A stretch of 36,809 nucleotides of DNA from Haemophilus quentini (GTDB lineage Bacteria; Pseudomonadota; Gammaproteobacteria; Enterobacterales; Pasteurellaceae): contig MDJB01000016.1 in assembly GCA_001752465.1 (NCBI GenBank), positions 1 through 36,809 of the forward strand, read 5' to 3'. The translations under genes and the position numbers were made by a program. Under the pieces are notes generated by a model. It did not search any database, was not told the origin of the DNA, and saw only the letters and a list, made by a program, of their open reading frames with translations. How positions within the stretch are numbered: position 1 is the first letter of the stretch; each line of letters begins with the position of its first letter. Of this stretch, positions 8,255-15,943 are shown piece by piece.

Positions 8255-8632
8255 TTATTTTTTACAAAAATCCCTATTGTACTGATCTATATTATTAATA
8301 ATGTGAATTACTTTTCCGTTTTTAATCAAAATGCCGTCAGTTTCATACCCAACATATGCGCCATATGAATTTTTACCATTTACAGTAACACATGACATAT
8401 AACCAAATTTATGATCGCCAAAATCATTTACCCATGACTTTTCTGGCGTACTGATTTCTTTATATTTCAGGCTGTCTGGATCTTTTGCAACTGTTTCATA
8501 ATACTCTTTTACTATGCGTTCATAATTGGTCGGATATTGACCGTAGTCAGCATTTTTAATTTGTTCTTGTGTCAGTTGAGCACAACCGGCAAGAATTGCG
8601 CCTAGCCCTGCAATTAATAATAATTTTTTCAT
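8255..8632 (-). CDS. Prophage lipoprotein (moron)
   Basis: A 125-residue protein with a lipoprotein signal: MKKLLLIAGLGAILAGC, lipobox LAGC with Cys at residue 17. The mature part (VKEYYETVAKDPDSLKYKEI, SYGAYVGYETDGILIKNG) has two further cysteines that could form a disulphide. GGAG lies 7 bases before the ATG at 8630-8632. An upstream ATG at 8647 is less likely. The gene has its own candidate promoter (8664-8692) and its own strong terminator (8198-8227) inside the tail operon. That is the hallmark of a moron expressed in the lysogen. Outer-membrane or periplasmic lipoproteins in this position often change the cell surface or block superinfection. That role is inference; no specific family is recognised. 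Confidence 0.8.
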   Translation of the reverse strand: MKKLLLIAGLGAILAGCAQLTQEQIKNADYGQYPTNYERIVKEYYETVAKDPDSLKYKEISTPEKSWVNDFGDHKFGYMSCVTVNGKNSYGAYVGYETDGILIKNGKVIHIINNIDQYNRDFCKK

Positions 8633-8663
8633 TAATATTCTCCACATAACGGGTATGGGGAAT

Positions 8664-8692
8664 ATTATATTTTGAAAAAATTAAAAAACATT
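8664..8692 (-). promoter_or_regulatory. Candidate promoter of the lipoprotein moron
   Basis: A perfect -10 hexamer TATAAT (plus 8664-8669) lies 31 bases before the lipoprotein start in an AT-rich tract. No good -35 is seen at 17 bases (AATGTT), so it may be weak or regulated. Confidence 0.4.
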
Positions 8693-8726
8693 GAACAAGA
8701 TCACAAAATGGAAAATTCGCCTAAAA

Positions 8727-11700
8727 TTAGGCGAACATTCCACCTGGTCGCATATTTTGTTGCATTATTGTTCCTGCCTCTTTTCGAGCAATGGCTTGCA
8801 CTAATTCCACAGTAATTTCTAAGCCGCCACTGGTCTCTTTGGTTTCCACATTGGCGTTTGTTGGCTCACCGTTGTTGATGATATTTACCTTCACGCCCCG
8901 ATTATTCGCATTCATTGGTGTGCTTGGTGCGTATCCACCCACTGAACCGCCGTTTGCGTAGCCCTGTGGTTTAGCCTTGCGTTGATAGTTGAGCTGATCC
9001 AGGTAATTCACACCCAAACGGCTTACTGCTTCTTTGGTAAAGACATATTCGCCTTTGTGAACAATACCAGCTGGCGTATATTTTCCTCCTTGGCCAGTAA
9101 ATCCCCCTTCATCAAATCCAACGAGTCCACCAGTATATTTTGAGTCAAGCCCGAAAAATTTGCCAATAGATGTTCCTCCAAATGCTGCCTTGAGTGATGC
9201 AAAAATCATCATCTTTACAATCATTGATGTGATATCTTTAATCACTGATTGCGCAAAGCCTCGGAAATTTCCTTTGCCTGTTAATATGAAATCAGTTACG
9301 GCATCCGACATTCCATTAAACGCATTTAACGTGATTTGAGATACGTTGCCCATTACATCTTCCGCTGTGTTTTGGAATTTTTGGAAACCATCTCTAAATC
9401 CAGCCGCTGGATCGCTTTTTAGTTCTGCGGTTTGTTTAGCTTGTTCTTCTTTTAAGCGTTTAATTTCATCAATTGTCTGCTCAAGTAAGGCAATATTTTC
9501 TTGCGTCATGCCTTTGCGCAATCTTGCCGTTTCAAGCTCTAGTTGATGATTAAAACGTAACTGATCTACCGCTTCACTTGTTTGACCAATAAGCGTCAAT
9601 TCAAATTGTCGAGCCTCAATCTGCTCTTTGTAATTGTCACCTAAATCGCGGATTGCAACTTGTTGCTGCCCACTGTCAATTTCACTGGCAAGGCGTTTTA
9701 GATTAGCAAGCCCTTCTGCACCAAAGTGCGCATATTTTTCACCATTGGCAGCAATATCGTTTGTGAGTTTTTTTAACTCTTGATATTGGCTAATTCCACC
9801 ATCTTGTAGATTGGCTTTTATGTCCGCTAGGCGTTGTTGGAGTTGGGTCACTTGATCAGTGTACTGTTTGACATAATCAACTTTATTCCCTCTCCCCTTT
9901 GCCCCGCTAGATCTATTCTCTCTAGCTAACGCATTGGCTTGATATTCTTTTTCGATTGCATCAAGTTCAGGCTTACTATATTTGCCTTGCTCAGAAAGCC
10001 GTTTAATATATTTTTCTGTTTCTCCCGCTGCTCTTTCTTGTGGCGTTTTTGCATTAGCAATTTTTCGATCAAGGCGAAGATCGTCAATAACCTTTTGAGC
10101 ATCTGCGCCAATACCTGCAGTTTCTTCTTTTACGCCAATTACACCGCTAAGTAGCAATCTTGCCTTTTGCGCCGCCTGAGCTAATGCATCAGCCATCCCT
10201 AAGATTTTACCATTGGCGTCTGGTAACAAATCTTTAAAGTCTTCTGTTGAAAGTTTTAACTCAACAAATTTGTCTTTATTAAATTGCAATTCAGGGTAGA
10301 GCTTTTCTACGCTCTCTTTCAAACGTTGAACTGACTCCTCTGCACCAATAGATTTTAAATCTCGCTCTGACTTCGCTAACTGCTGATTAGCTGAATCTAT
10401 TTCGCCTTTCTTGATTTTTAAATCTTCAAGAAGTTGATTATAGCGTTTCAGTGCATATTGATTTTGCCAAAGGTTCCCCTCATCCATACTTTTAGTTTGA
10501 ATCGATAATGCGCGCTCCATTCTTGATTTTTCTTCAATCAAAGACTGTATGTAATTCTTCTGCTCTGCCATAGAACGCTTCAATTTTGCGCTCATTGCTT
10601 CTAGCTGATTTGCGGTCAATTTTTGTAATGCATCACTTGTCACATCAAGACTTTTCGCATAATCAAGATTTTCCTGTTTGGCTTGCTCTGCATTTTGTTT
10701 CCAGGTATAAAATGCCCCCGCTCCCAAAGTAAGCGCAGTAGTGACCAGTCCAATAGGTCCACCTAATAGACTTAAAACACCACTTGATGCTCGCCCAGCC
10801 AAAGATAGTTTTTGTTTAGCAAGCGCCGCCCTTTCTGTTGCCTCTCTCTCTGCGTTCATTAATACTGTAAGTTGAGAGGCTTGGGCAGCCATTTGACCAC
10901 GTAGCGCCATTCTTGTTTGTTCTGATTGAGCTAAACTTAATTGGGCGCGTAAAGACTGCATTTGTATTTGTGCTAGTCTTAATTCAGCCGTAGCTTGAAC
11001 AGATGTAGCCTGTGCAACCTCTAAAGCCACAAGAGCCTCTTGCCGTTTAGTTAATACAGACTTAATCCCTGCTACAGAGGCTTTACCTAATTGTCCTAAC
11101 AGAACCGAACCAATCACCACCGAAAGATAGTCAATATTTTTGGCTAAAAATGAGACAGATGCAGCCATCCCATCAAAGATACCACTGCGATTACCGACAT
11201 CATCAACAAATTTAAGTGTTTGGTTTTTCAATTGAGTCATTGCCTGACCAAAAGTCAAAGGCATTTTTTCAAAATCTGCTGAAATTTTCTCAGTTGCGCC
11301 TGTAATAGCTTCAAATAACAATTGAGAGGTGATTTTACCTTCAGAAGCAAGTTGTTTCACTTCTGAACGGGTTTTCCCCATATATTGCGCAACAACATCT
11401 AAAATAATGGGTGCGCTTTCAGCAATAGTACGGAACTCGTCACCTTGTAACCGACCTGAACCTAATGCTTGTGAAAGCTGGAAAAGTGCACTCGCCTGCT
11501 CTTGTGCGCCCACTCCACCTACTGCCATCGCTTTATTTAACGTTTCAGTAAAAGTTAGAATCCGCTCTTGGCTATAACCATAATCTTTCAATGCTCGAGC
11601 AGAACGAGCGTAAATTGTGGTTGTCGCCTCTAAATCAGCACGAGTACGTTGTGAAATAGAGAAAAGCTGGCTTTGAACAGCTTTATATTCTTCAAATGAA

Positions 11701-11945
11701 TTCGTGACAAATTTCACCTGGGCAGCAAGGGTTTTCATTTTGTCGGACATTTGAATAAATTGCCCAAGGCCTTGAATTCCCAATCCAGCTGTCATTAAGA
11801 CTTTTAATTTACCCATTACACCTAAAAGAGATTGCACTGAGCGCTCAGTAGATTTTGCGTTATCCGTCACCGAACGAATATCACGATTAACTTTATCAAC
11901 CCCTATAGAACGTAACTCTATGCCTAATTGTGCGAAATTTGCCAT
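8727..11945 (-). CDS. H: Tail tape measure protein
   Basis: At 1072 residues this is the longest tail-operon protein apart from J and has tape-measure architecture. It has an N-terminal tape-measure domain at residues ~70-220 (SALFQLSQALGSGRLQGDEFRTIAESAP is its signature region). Long Ala/Gln/Lys-rich coiled-coil stretches follow, with hydrophobic segments near 390-415 (GVLSLLGGPIGLVTTALTLG) and a lambda H-like C-terminus (MIVKMMIFASLKAAFGG, then VHKGEYVFTKEAVSRLGV). It sets tail length and helps DNA cross the inner membrane. It lies downstream of gpM. In lambda H comes before M, so the order is swapped here. An accessory block separates it from gpL. Confidence 0.95.
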   Translation of the reverse strand: MANFAQLGIELRSIGVDKVNRDIRSVTDNAKSTERSVQSLLGVMGKLKVLMTAGLGIQGLGQFIQMSDKMKTLAAQVKFVTNSFEEYKAVQSQLFSISQRTRADLEATTTIYARSARALKDYGYSQERILTFTETLNKAMAVGGVGAQEQASALFQLSQALGSGRLQGDEFRTIAESAPIILDVVAQYMGKTRSEVKQLASEGKITSQLLFEAITGATEKISADFEKMPLTFGQAMTQLKNQTLKFVDDVGNRSGIFDGMAASVSFLAKNIDYLSVVIGSVLLGQLGKASVAGIKSVLTKRQEALVALEVAQATSVQATAELRLAQIQMQSLRAQLSLAQSEQTRMALRGQMAAQASQLTVLMNAEREATERAALAKQKLSLAGRASSGVLSLLGGPIGLVTTALTLGAGAFYTWKQNAEQAKQENLDYAKSLDVTSDALQKLTANQLEAMSAKLKRSMAEQKNYIQSLIEEKSRMERALSIQTKSMDEGNLWQNQYALKRYNQLLEDLKIKKGEIDSANQQLAKSERDLKSIGAEESVQRLKESVEKLYPELQFNKDKFVELKLSTEDFKDLLPDANGKILGMADALAQAAQKARLLLSGVIGVKEETAGIGADAQKVIDDLRLDRKIANAKTPQERAAGETEKYIKRLSEQGKYSKPELDAIEKEYQANALARENRSSGAKGRGNKVDYVKQYTDQVTQLQQRLADIKANLQDGGISQYQELKKLTNDIAANGEKYAHFGAEGLANLKRLASEIDSGQQQVAIRDLGDNYKEQIEARQFELTLIGQTSEAVDQLRFNHQLELETARLRKGMTQENIALLEQTIDEIKRLKEEQAKQTAELKSDPAAGFRDGFQKFQNTAEDVMGNVSQITLNAFNGMSDAVTDFILTGKGNFRGFAQSVIKDITSMIVKMMIFASLKAAFGGTSIGKFFGLDSKYTGGLVGFDEGGFTGQGGKYTPAGIVHKGEYVFTKEAVSRLGVNYLDQLNYQRKAKPQGYANGGSVGGYAPSTPMNANNRGVKVNIINNGEPTNANVETKETSGGLEITVELVQAIARKEAGTIMQQNMRPGGMFA

Positions 11946-11954
11946 AATTTACCT

Positions 11955-12281
11955 CTATGCAACAACTTCCTTAAAGGTTGCTGTTAGCGTGCTATATCCT
12001 GTTTTTTTGGTTTCATCCCATTCACCACAGGTAAACAATCCTTTTTTATCTCCGTAAGGTTGCCATGAAAAGGCTGTCACCCCACAACATTCATCAAGGA
12101 ACATGTCTATTGCCTTGATCTTTTCTTCTGAACCACTAAAGACTACATCGTAGGTTCTTAGGTTATTATTAATGCCATCTGATTGTCGCTGTTCATAACC
12201 GTCACCAAATCGAATTGTATTTACATTCGGCTTTTTTTTCCGCTTCATATTCCAATCGGCTTGCCAAGTAAATTCTTTCAT
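11955..12281 (-). CDS. M: Minor tail protein M
   Basis: A 108-residue protein of the lambda gpM family (phage_min_tail): TIRFGDGYEQRQSDGINN, YDVVFSGSEE, FLDECCGVTAFSWQPYG and the closing ATFKEVV. It is part of the tail tip complex. AAGGA lies 6 bases before the ATG at 12279-12281, which is chosen over the ATG at 12285-12287 that abuts the ribosome site. It is placed before the tape measure gene rather than after it as in lambda. Confidence 0.9.
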   Translation of the reverse strand: MKEFTWQADWNMKRKKKPNVNTIRFGDGYEQRQSDGINNNLRTYDVVFSGSEEKIKAIDMFLDECCGVTAFSWQPYGDKKGLFTCGEWDETKKTGYSTLTATFKEVVA

Positions 12282-12319
12282 ATTCATTCCTTAGTTAAGG
12301 ATTCAAGCCTAACCTTGAG

Positions 12320-12673
12320 CTATTCAGCTTGAATATTCAACCACAATATATCAAGTCGTTTAATCACCTCAACCTCCCATCTTGCCAATGAAGTATTAGC
12401 CAATTGAGACCATGCCAATATTTCACTAAAAGTAATAGGATTAGCGGACATTCCGCACTGACGGGAGGAGGATACGGCATAAAAATACTCAAGCAAATAA
12501 CCCACCGCGATATTGGGCGGAGGGTTATTTAGCTCTTCGGGCGTTATACCTAATTGCTGCTCAATAACTTGAAGATGCTCGCGTTGTGTCGCTTTGGAAT
12601 TGTCTGGTCGTTTATCAAGACGAAATTCTGCCTGAGCAAACTCGTAGAGATGTTCGATCAGGCCTTCAAGAAA
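12320..12673 (-). CDS. gpT part of the G-T tail assembly chaperone (made by -1 frameshift)
   Basis: This reading frame has no ribosome site or start of its own at the junction. It is open from inside the end of gpG and continues FLEGLIEHLYEFAQAEFRLD, ITPEELNNPPPN, LLEYFYAVSSS, SEILAWSQL, WEVEVIKRLDILWLN. The pattern NPI-x-SEI-x-AW and the closing LDILWLN are typical of T-like extensions. A -1 slip on the GGGAAATTTC tract at 12670-12679 joins it to gpG, giving a fusion of about 247 residues. In lambda the GT fusion coats the tape measure protein and recruits tail-tube subunits. The stretch also contains an ATG ORF from 12505, which is probably not a separate gene. Confidence 0.85.
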   Translation of the reverse strand, partial: FLEGLIEHLYEFAQAEFRLDKRPDNSKATQREHLQVIEQQLGITPEELNNPPPNIAVGYLLEYFYAVSSSRQCGMSANPITFSEILAWSQLANTSLARWEVEVIKRLDILWLNIQAE

Positions 12674-13062
12674 TTTCCCAAGTCTTCTGACTGTTCAATA
12701 ATTTGTTCAGCTAACCAAGGACACTGGGTAAGCAGCATTTTCACATTGGCGGGGGTAAACTCAAGAGTGGTTCCTTCCCATTCTAAATTCTCCCAGCTAG
12801 CTACGCGCACAATGGCGTTTTCAAGAGCTTCCGATTTCAATTCAGAGAGTTCTTTAAATTGTGGTTTGCGGGTGCGCTGGTTTTCAAATTCTTGCTTTTG
12901 TAATTTGCGTAAGACGTTAGATTGGAAACGCTGTACAACATCACTTTGCGAGGCATAAACATCAATCATTGCTCCAGTTCCTTCCCCAGTAATCGGGTGA
13001 GTGACTTCAAAGCGATAAGTATTTTCAGAGGCTTTAACAGTATTTAATTTAGAAAAGTCCAT
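12658..13062 (-). CDS. Tail assembly chaperone G
   Basis: A 134-residue protein occupying the lambda gpG position, between the tail tube and tape measure genes. It begins MDFSKLNTVKASENTYRFEV, contains a charged helical centre (LRKLQKQEFENQRTRKPQFKEL) and ends EDLGNFLKA. The last codons lie on a slippery tract that gives access to the T frame. G and GT together act as scaffolding for the tape measure protein during tail assembly and are not in the virion. Assignment rests on position, size and the frameshift arrangement more than on sequence. Confidence 0.85.
   Translation of the reverse strand: MDFSKLNTVKASENTYRFEVTHPITGEGTGAMIDVYASQSDVVQRFQSNVLRKLQKQEFENQRTRKPQFKELSELKSEALENAIVRVASWENLEWEGTTLEFTPANVKMLLTQCPWLAEQIIEQSEDLGNFLKA
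12670..12679 (-). promoter_or_regulatory. Programmed -1 frameshift slippery site
   Basis: The minus strand reads GGGAAATTTC with gpG frame TTG-GGA-AAT-TTC. Both G-GGA-AAT and A-AAT-TTC fit X-XXY-YYZ, so two slippery heptamers overlap. Lambda uses GGGAAAG at the same place. A slip enters the T frame four codons before gpG would stop. Confidence 0.82.
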
Positions 13063-13091
13063 TGTGTTTTCCTTATGAATTGGATTGAAAT

Positions 13092-13121
13092 AAAAAAACC
13101 GAAAGTGATGAACTTTCGGGG
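13092..13121 (-). terminator. Intrinsic terminator after the tail tube gene
   Basis: CCGAAAGT (13099-13106) and ACTTTCGG (13112-13119) form a perfect 8-bp stem followed by seven T on the minus strand. It separates the tail tube gene from gpG. Confidence 0.85.
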
Positions 13122-13159
13122 TTTGTTTTCTATAAAGTATGACTAAATTTCACCGCACT

Positions 13160-14170
13160 TTAGGCTAATGAATCTTGAACGATGAGTGTTGTTGGTTTCT
13201 TTAATACATCATCAATTGTACTTTCCGCATCATAAATCGCGGGGAAAGCATCAAAGTTTAGGGTTTGAATAAGGTTTTTCGCACCGTCATCAATTTCAAT
13301 AGAAGTCGCTTTCACGCCTGGTAAGATGAATGTTAAATAATCTCCGTTGTCGACTGATTCGGCATCCATTCTTAAAGCAAGAGAAAGATTCGCGCCGCTA
13401 CGCACAGCGTCAATCATGGTTTTATCTTGGAAATACATCGTAAACGATCCGCTAATTGCCACTGTGCCAATAAACACGTCAGGTGCGTATTTCGCGCCCA
13501 GTACCGCCTCACTAGATGCATTCAAATCGATGTCCATCTTCAAACCAGTAACCAACGCCGCTTTGGTTTTATTGACCATCAGCTGCCCATTTACGCCTGC
13601 AACCTTAGCTGATTGAGTCACTTCCTGCGCACCAGTAAAATATGCGGTTTGACTCTCCTCGCCTTTTTGTCCTAAAAAGGTAACCGCAATCGATGCTATC
13701 CCATTCGGTTGAATATCTAGGCTAATTTTAGATACTCGACAACCTGTATAAATGCGACTTAATCCAATATCTGCGAAGGTGTCTTCAAGCGTAAAGGAAT
13801 CAGTTGTATGGCCAGTTTCAGGAATTACGAGTAATTTACCTTGTTTTTCACCTGCCCCAGTGCTAGTTTTCTTTAATACAGGCGATTTCGCTTCTGTCCA
13901 TGTTCCTCGCAATGCGGCTGCAAAAAAATCAGACCATTGACCTGCAGACAATTCACCTTTCAAATCGCCCTCCACTTTTTCAAATCCAACAATGGATGGA
14001 GAGCGTTGCATATTTTCTCGAATTTCCTCACTTGAGAATGAATCAAATGTTGAGTTCAGTGAGCTTTCTGTGCGAGGCATAACTTTACCAATACCTTTTG
14101 CAGCACGTACTCCAAATGTTGTTTCTTTTGCAAACGTAACCTTACGTTTTACACCTTGTGCATTTGCCAT
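13160..14170 (-). CDS. Major tail tube protein
   Basis: A 336-residue protein at the major tail protein position, with features of the phage tail tube 2 family. The N-terminus (KRKVTFAKETTFGVRAAKG) and the strand-rich body with paired Ig-like sheets (VEGDLKGELSAGQWSDFFAAALRG, VSKISLDIQPNGIASIAVTFLGQKG, FIGTVAISGSFTMYFQD) match tube proteins of siphoviruses with flexible tails. The C-terminus (LKKPTTLIVQDSLA) is the usual last strand. It polymerises to form the tail tube. An uptake signal (13152-13160) overlaps the stop, and a terminator follows at 13092-13121, consistent with high expression of a discrete message. Confidence 0.88.
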   Translation of the reverse strand: MANAQGVKRKVTFAKETTFGVRAAKGIGKVMPRTESSLNSTFDSFSSEEIRENMQRSPSIVGFEKVEGDLKGELSAGQWSDFFAAALRGTWTEAKSPVLKKTSTGAGEKQGKLLVIPETGHTTDSFTLEDTFADIGLSRIYTGCRVSKISLDIQPNGIASIAVTFLGQKGEESQTAYFTGAQEVTQSAKVAGVNGQLMVNKTKAALVTGLKMDIDLNASSEAVLGAKYAPDVFIGTVAISGSFTMYFQDKTMIDAVRSGANLSLALRMDAESVDNGDYLTFILPGVKATSIEIDDGAKNLIQTLNFDAFPAIYDAESTIDDVLKKPTTLIVQDSLA

Positions 14171-14178
14171 ATAACCTC

Positions 14179-14571
14179 CTAGAGTTCATAAGCGGTAAAA
14201 TTGATTGTAACTGGCAACGCCAGTTTATTATCGTTTAAAAAAATACCGCCAATAAGTGGCGGTTTATGTATGATGATTTGAACGTTATCCTTAATAAAGG
14301 ACTGACCGTAAAAATGCCGTCGAATAGCTGTCGCACGCTCCTCAATGGCTTTTGTGCCTAATCCTGCCTCATAAAATAACGTTAATTGCAAAAAACCCAA
14401 TTCTTCAGCATGTGGCCGATCAGAGATTGCACCTGTATCGCTAGATGAAATAGTTAAGTGGAGCGTTTGATATGGTAGTTTGGGCGTATTTAAAACGCCT
14501 TCCCATGCGGTATTAAATTGTCCTAATTGGTTTAAGTGTGTTTGTAATACAGACCGAATAATTTGTTTCAT
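14179..14571 (-). CDS. Tail terminator protein (gpU-like)
   Basis: A 130-residue protein directly before the tail tube gene. The N-terminal helix (MKQIIRSVLQTHLNQL), the central strand-rich part (LPYQTLHLTISSSDT) and the C-terminal strand (LPVTINFTAYEL) fit the minor capsid/tail terminator fold (DUF4128-like), which caps the tail and fixes its length. Assigned from position, size and this pattern; sequence motifs are weak. Confidence 0.65.
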   Translation of the reverse strand: MKQIIRSVLQTHLNQLGQFNTAWEGVLNTPKLPYQTLHLTISSSDTGAISDRPHAEELGFLQLTLFYEAGLGTKAIEERATAIRRHFYGQSFIKDNVQIIIHKPPLIGGIFLNDNKLALPVTINFTAYEL

Positions 14572-14577
14572 CTAAAA

Positions 14578-14970
14578 TCACCACTTACTTTTCTTTAATA
14601 ACGCTTCCATTTCTTGCACAGTAATCCTCACCATGCCTTTTGGAGCCTGAATCGAAAAGCCATTGTTTGTTTTACGCCCTCCTGGTTTAGGGTATAAACC
14701 ATATTCCAGTGTCAAGGCATAAGGCTTATCCGTCGCAATGTAAAGCGTATTACCAAATTTTGCATTGTTAATCACTTCATTAGAACCATTAAATACAGAT
14801 GGCGCTTCTCCCACCGAGACTGTCCAACTCCGACGTAACTGCCCGCTATCGACAGGCGTTTTAGATTGCACTTTTTTAAATGTATCCAATGCGATTTTCC
14901 GTACCAACATATCTGCACGTTGCATCGTTCGTTCTCTAAAAGCATCAATTTCAGCTACAAATTTACCCAT
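14578..14970 (-). CDS. HK97 gp10-like head-tail/tail completion protein
   Basis: A 130-residue protein with the conserved KVQSKTPVDSGQLRRSWTVSVG motif region of HK97 gp10-like proteins (P-V-D-T/S-G-x-L-R-x-S) and the LYIATDKPYALTLEYG segment that follows in this family. These proteins take part in head-tail joining or tail completion. It overlaps the previous gene by 8 bases (start ATG at 14968-14970), pointing to coupled translation. Confidence 0.82.
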   Translation of the reverse strand: MGKFVAEIDAFRERTMQRADMLVRKIALDTFKKVQSKTPVDSGQLRRSWTVSVGEAPSVFNGSNEVINNAKFGNTLYIATDKPYALTLEYGLYPKPGGRKTNNGFSIQAPKGMVRITVQEMEALLKKSKW

Positions 14971-15364
14971 TTACTAACCTTGCCTGAAGCTTGTAATAAA
15001 TCGTCATACCAGATGGTTTTAATGGCTGACAATTCACAATTTGCCAACGCTCTCCATTAACAAGGAGTACACTTAAAAGCAGCTCCTCTCTCGAAAGAGG
15101 AGATGATAGGCTTAACGTAATAGACACATCTCCTTGTTGAACTAAGCTTGCCTCACCTTTTAAAACACCAGAACTTTGGAATTGAGGAAAGTCATAGGCC
15201 AATTGGTTAAATATACAAACACCCAATAAGCGACGCTTGCGTCGAGTTGCCTCACCTGTTTCAACGTTGTAATCACTGGTAATGTTTTGTTCAATACTAC
15301 ATGGCACCCCAAATTCGGTTAACAAGGTCTTTGCAGTATCAGCCAACTCATCATAAAATCCCAT
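14963..15364 (-). CDS. Head closure / stopper protein (putative)
   Basis: A 133-residue protein between the adaptor and the gp10-like gene. It starts MGFYDELADTAKTLLTEFGVPC and has a strand-rich C-terminus (VNGERWQIVNCQPLKPSGMTIYYKLQARL) that is typical of phage head-tail joining (stopper) proteins, which close the portal channel after packaging. The assignment is from gene order plus this C-terminal pattern. Confidence 0.6.
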   Translation of the reverse strand: MGFYDELADTAKTLLTEFGVPCSIEQNITSDYNVETGEATRRKRRLLGVCIFNQLAYDFPQFQSSGVLKGEASLVQQGDVSITLSLSSPLSREELLLSVLLVNGERWQIVNCQPLKPSGMTIYYKLQARLVNG

Positions 15365-15366
15365 TC

Positions 15367-15804
15367 TTACCCCCGTTCAAGCAATACTCTACGCATAGCG
15401 CCTTTCTCTCGAACAAACTCTCTCAATAACTGAGCCACATAACTAAATCGCTGATTCTCTACACCGTTTGCAGCTGAAGGATAAGAATACGTTACAGAAA
15501 GTTCACCAACTTTCACTGCACTTTTAAGTGCGGCTGGATTTTGAGTTAAATTTTCTTCCAAAGCTAATTCGCAGACTGCATTTTTTACTTTTACTGGCAC
15601 GTCTGTATCCCCATTACGTGGGAAGGCTCGTAATTGATGTTTATCAGATGGCTTTCCTAAATAGATATAGCCACTATCAATATAATCCGATGCATTGACT
15701 AGTCGGCGAGCCTTTTCTGTTGCACTTAGTGCCCCCCATATTTCTGCACTCATTCTGAGATTATGATATGCATCAGCTTCTTCTACAGAAACATAAGCGC
15801 TCAT
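15367..15804 (-). CDS. Head-tail adaptor (often annotated DnaT-like)
   Basis: A 145-residue helical protein: YVSVEEADAYHNLRMSAEIW, ATEKARRLVNASDYIDSGYIYLG, VPVKVKNAVCELALEE, FSYVAQLLREFVREKG. This is the pattern of the gp6-like head-tail connector family that databases often label 'DnaT-like ssDNA-binding'. It is first after the capsid gene, where the ring that docks on the portal is encoded. A structural adaptor role is much more likely than DNA replication. Confidence 0.75.
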   Translation of the reverse strand: MSAYVSVEEADAYHNLRMSAEIWGALSATEKARRLVNASDYIDSGYIYLGKPSDKHQLRAFPRNGDTDVPVKVKNAVCELALEENLTQNPAALKSAVKVGELSVTYSYPSAANGVENQRFSYVAQLLREFVREKGAMRRVLLERG

Positions 15805-15897
15805 TTTTTCTCCTTATTTAGAAGAATCTTCAATTTTGTTTTGGTACAATTTCGCACAGTTATTTTCTTTTGCAATTAATATGCAAGGGAAATAAGA

Positions 15898-15930
15898 ACC
15901 CCCGAGTAATTCGTTACTTGGGGGTGCTTT
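15898..15930. terminator. Strong hairpin after the capsid gene
   Basis: ACCCCC-GAGTAA (15898-15909) pairs with TTACTT-GGGGGT (15914-15925), a 12-bp stem with one G-U pair and a TTCG loop. Six T follow on the plus strand, and a weaker T-rich run on the minus strand. It lies 14 bases beyond the capsid stop and may terminate or protect the 3' end of capsid mRNA. No real gene is seen in 15805-15943. Confidence 0.65.
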
Positions 15931-15943
15931 TTTAGCGATATGG

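Noticed and set aside
12320-12505. Separate 61-residue gene
   Set aside because: It is the end of the T frame reached by frameshift from gpG; the open frame continues back to the slippery site.
12554-12958. 134-residue plus-strand ORF opposite gpG
   Set aside because: Shadow of the G/T region with no supporting features.
15805-15943. Open frame reading through the hairpin after the capsid gene (ends SYFPC..., IEDSSK)
   Set aside because: No start codon or ribosome site; it includes the terminator-like stem.
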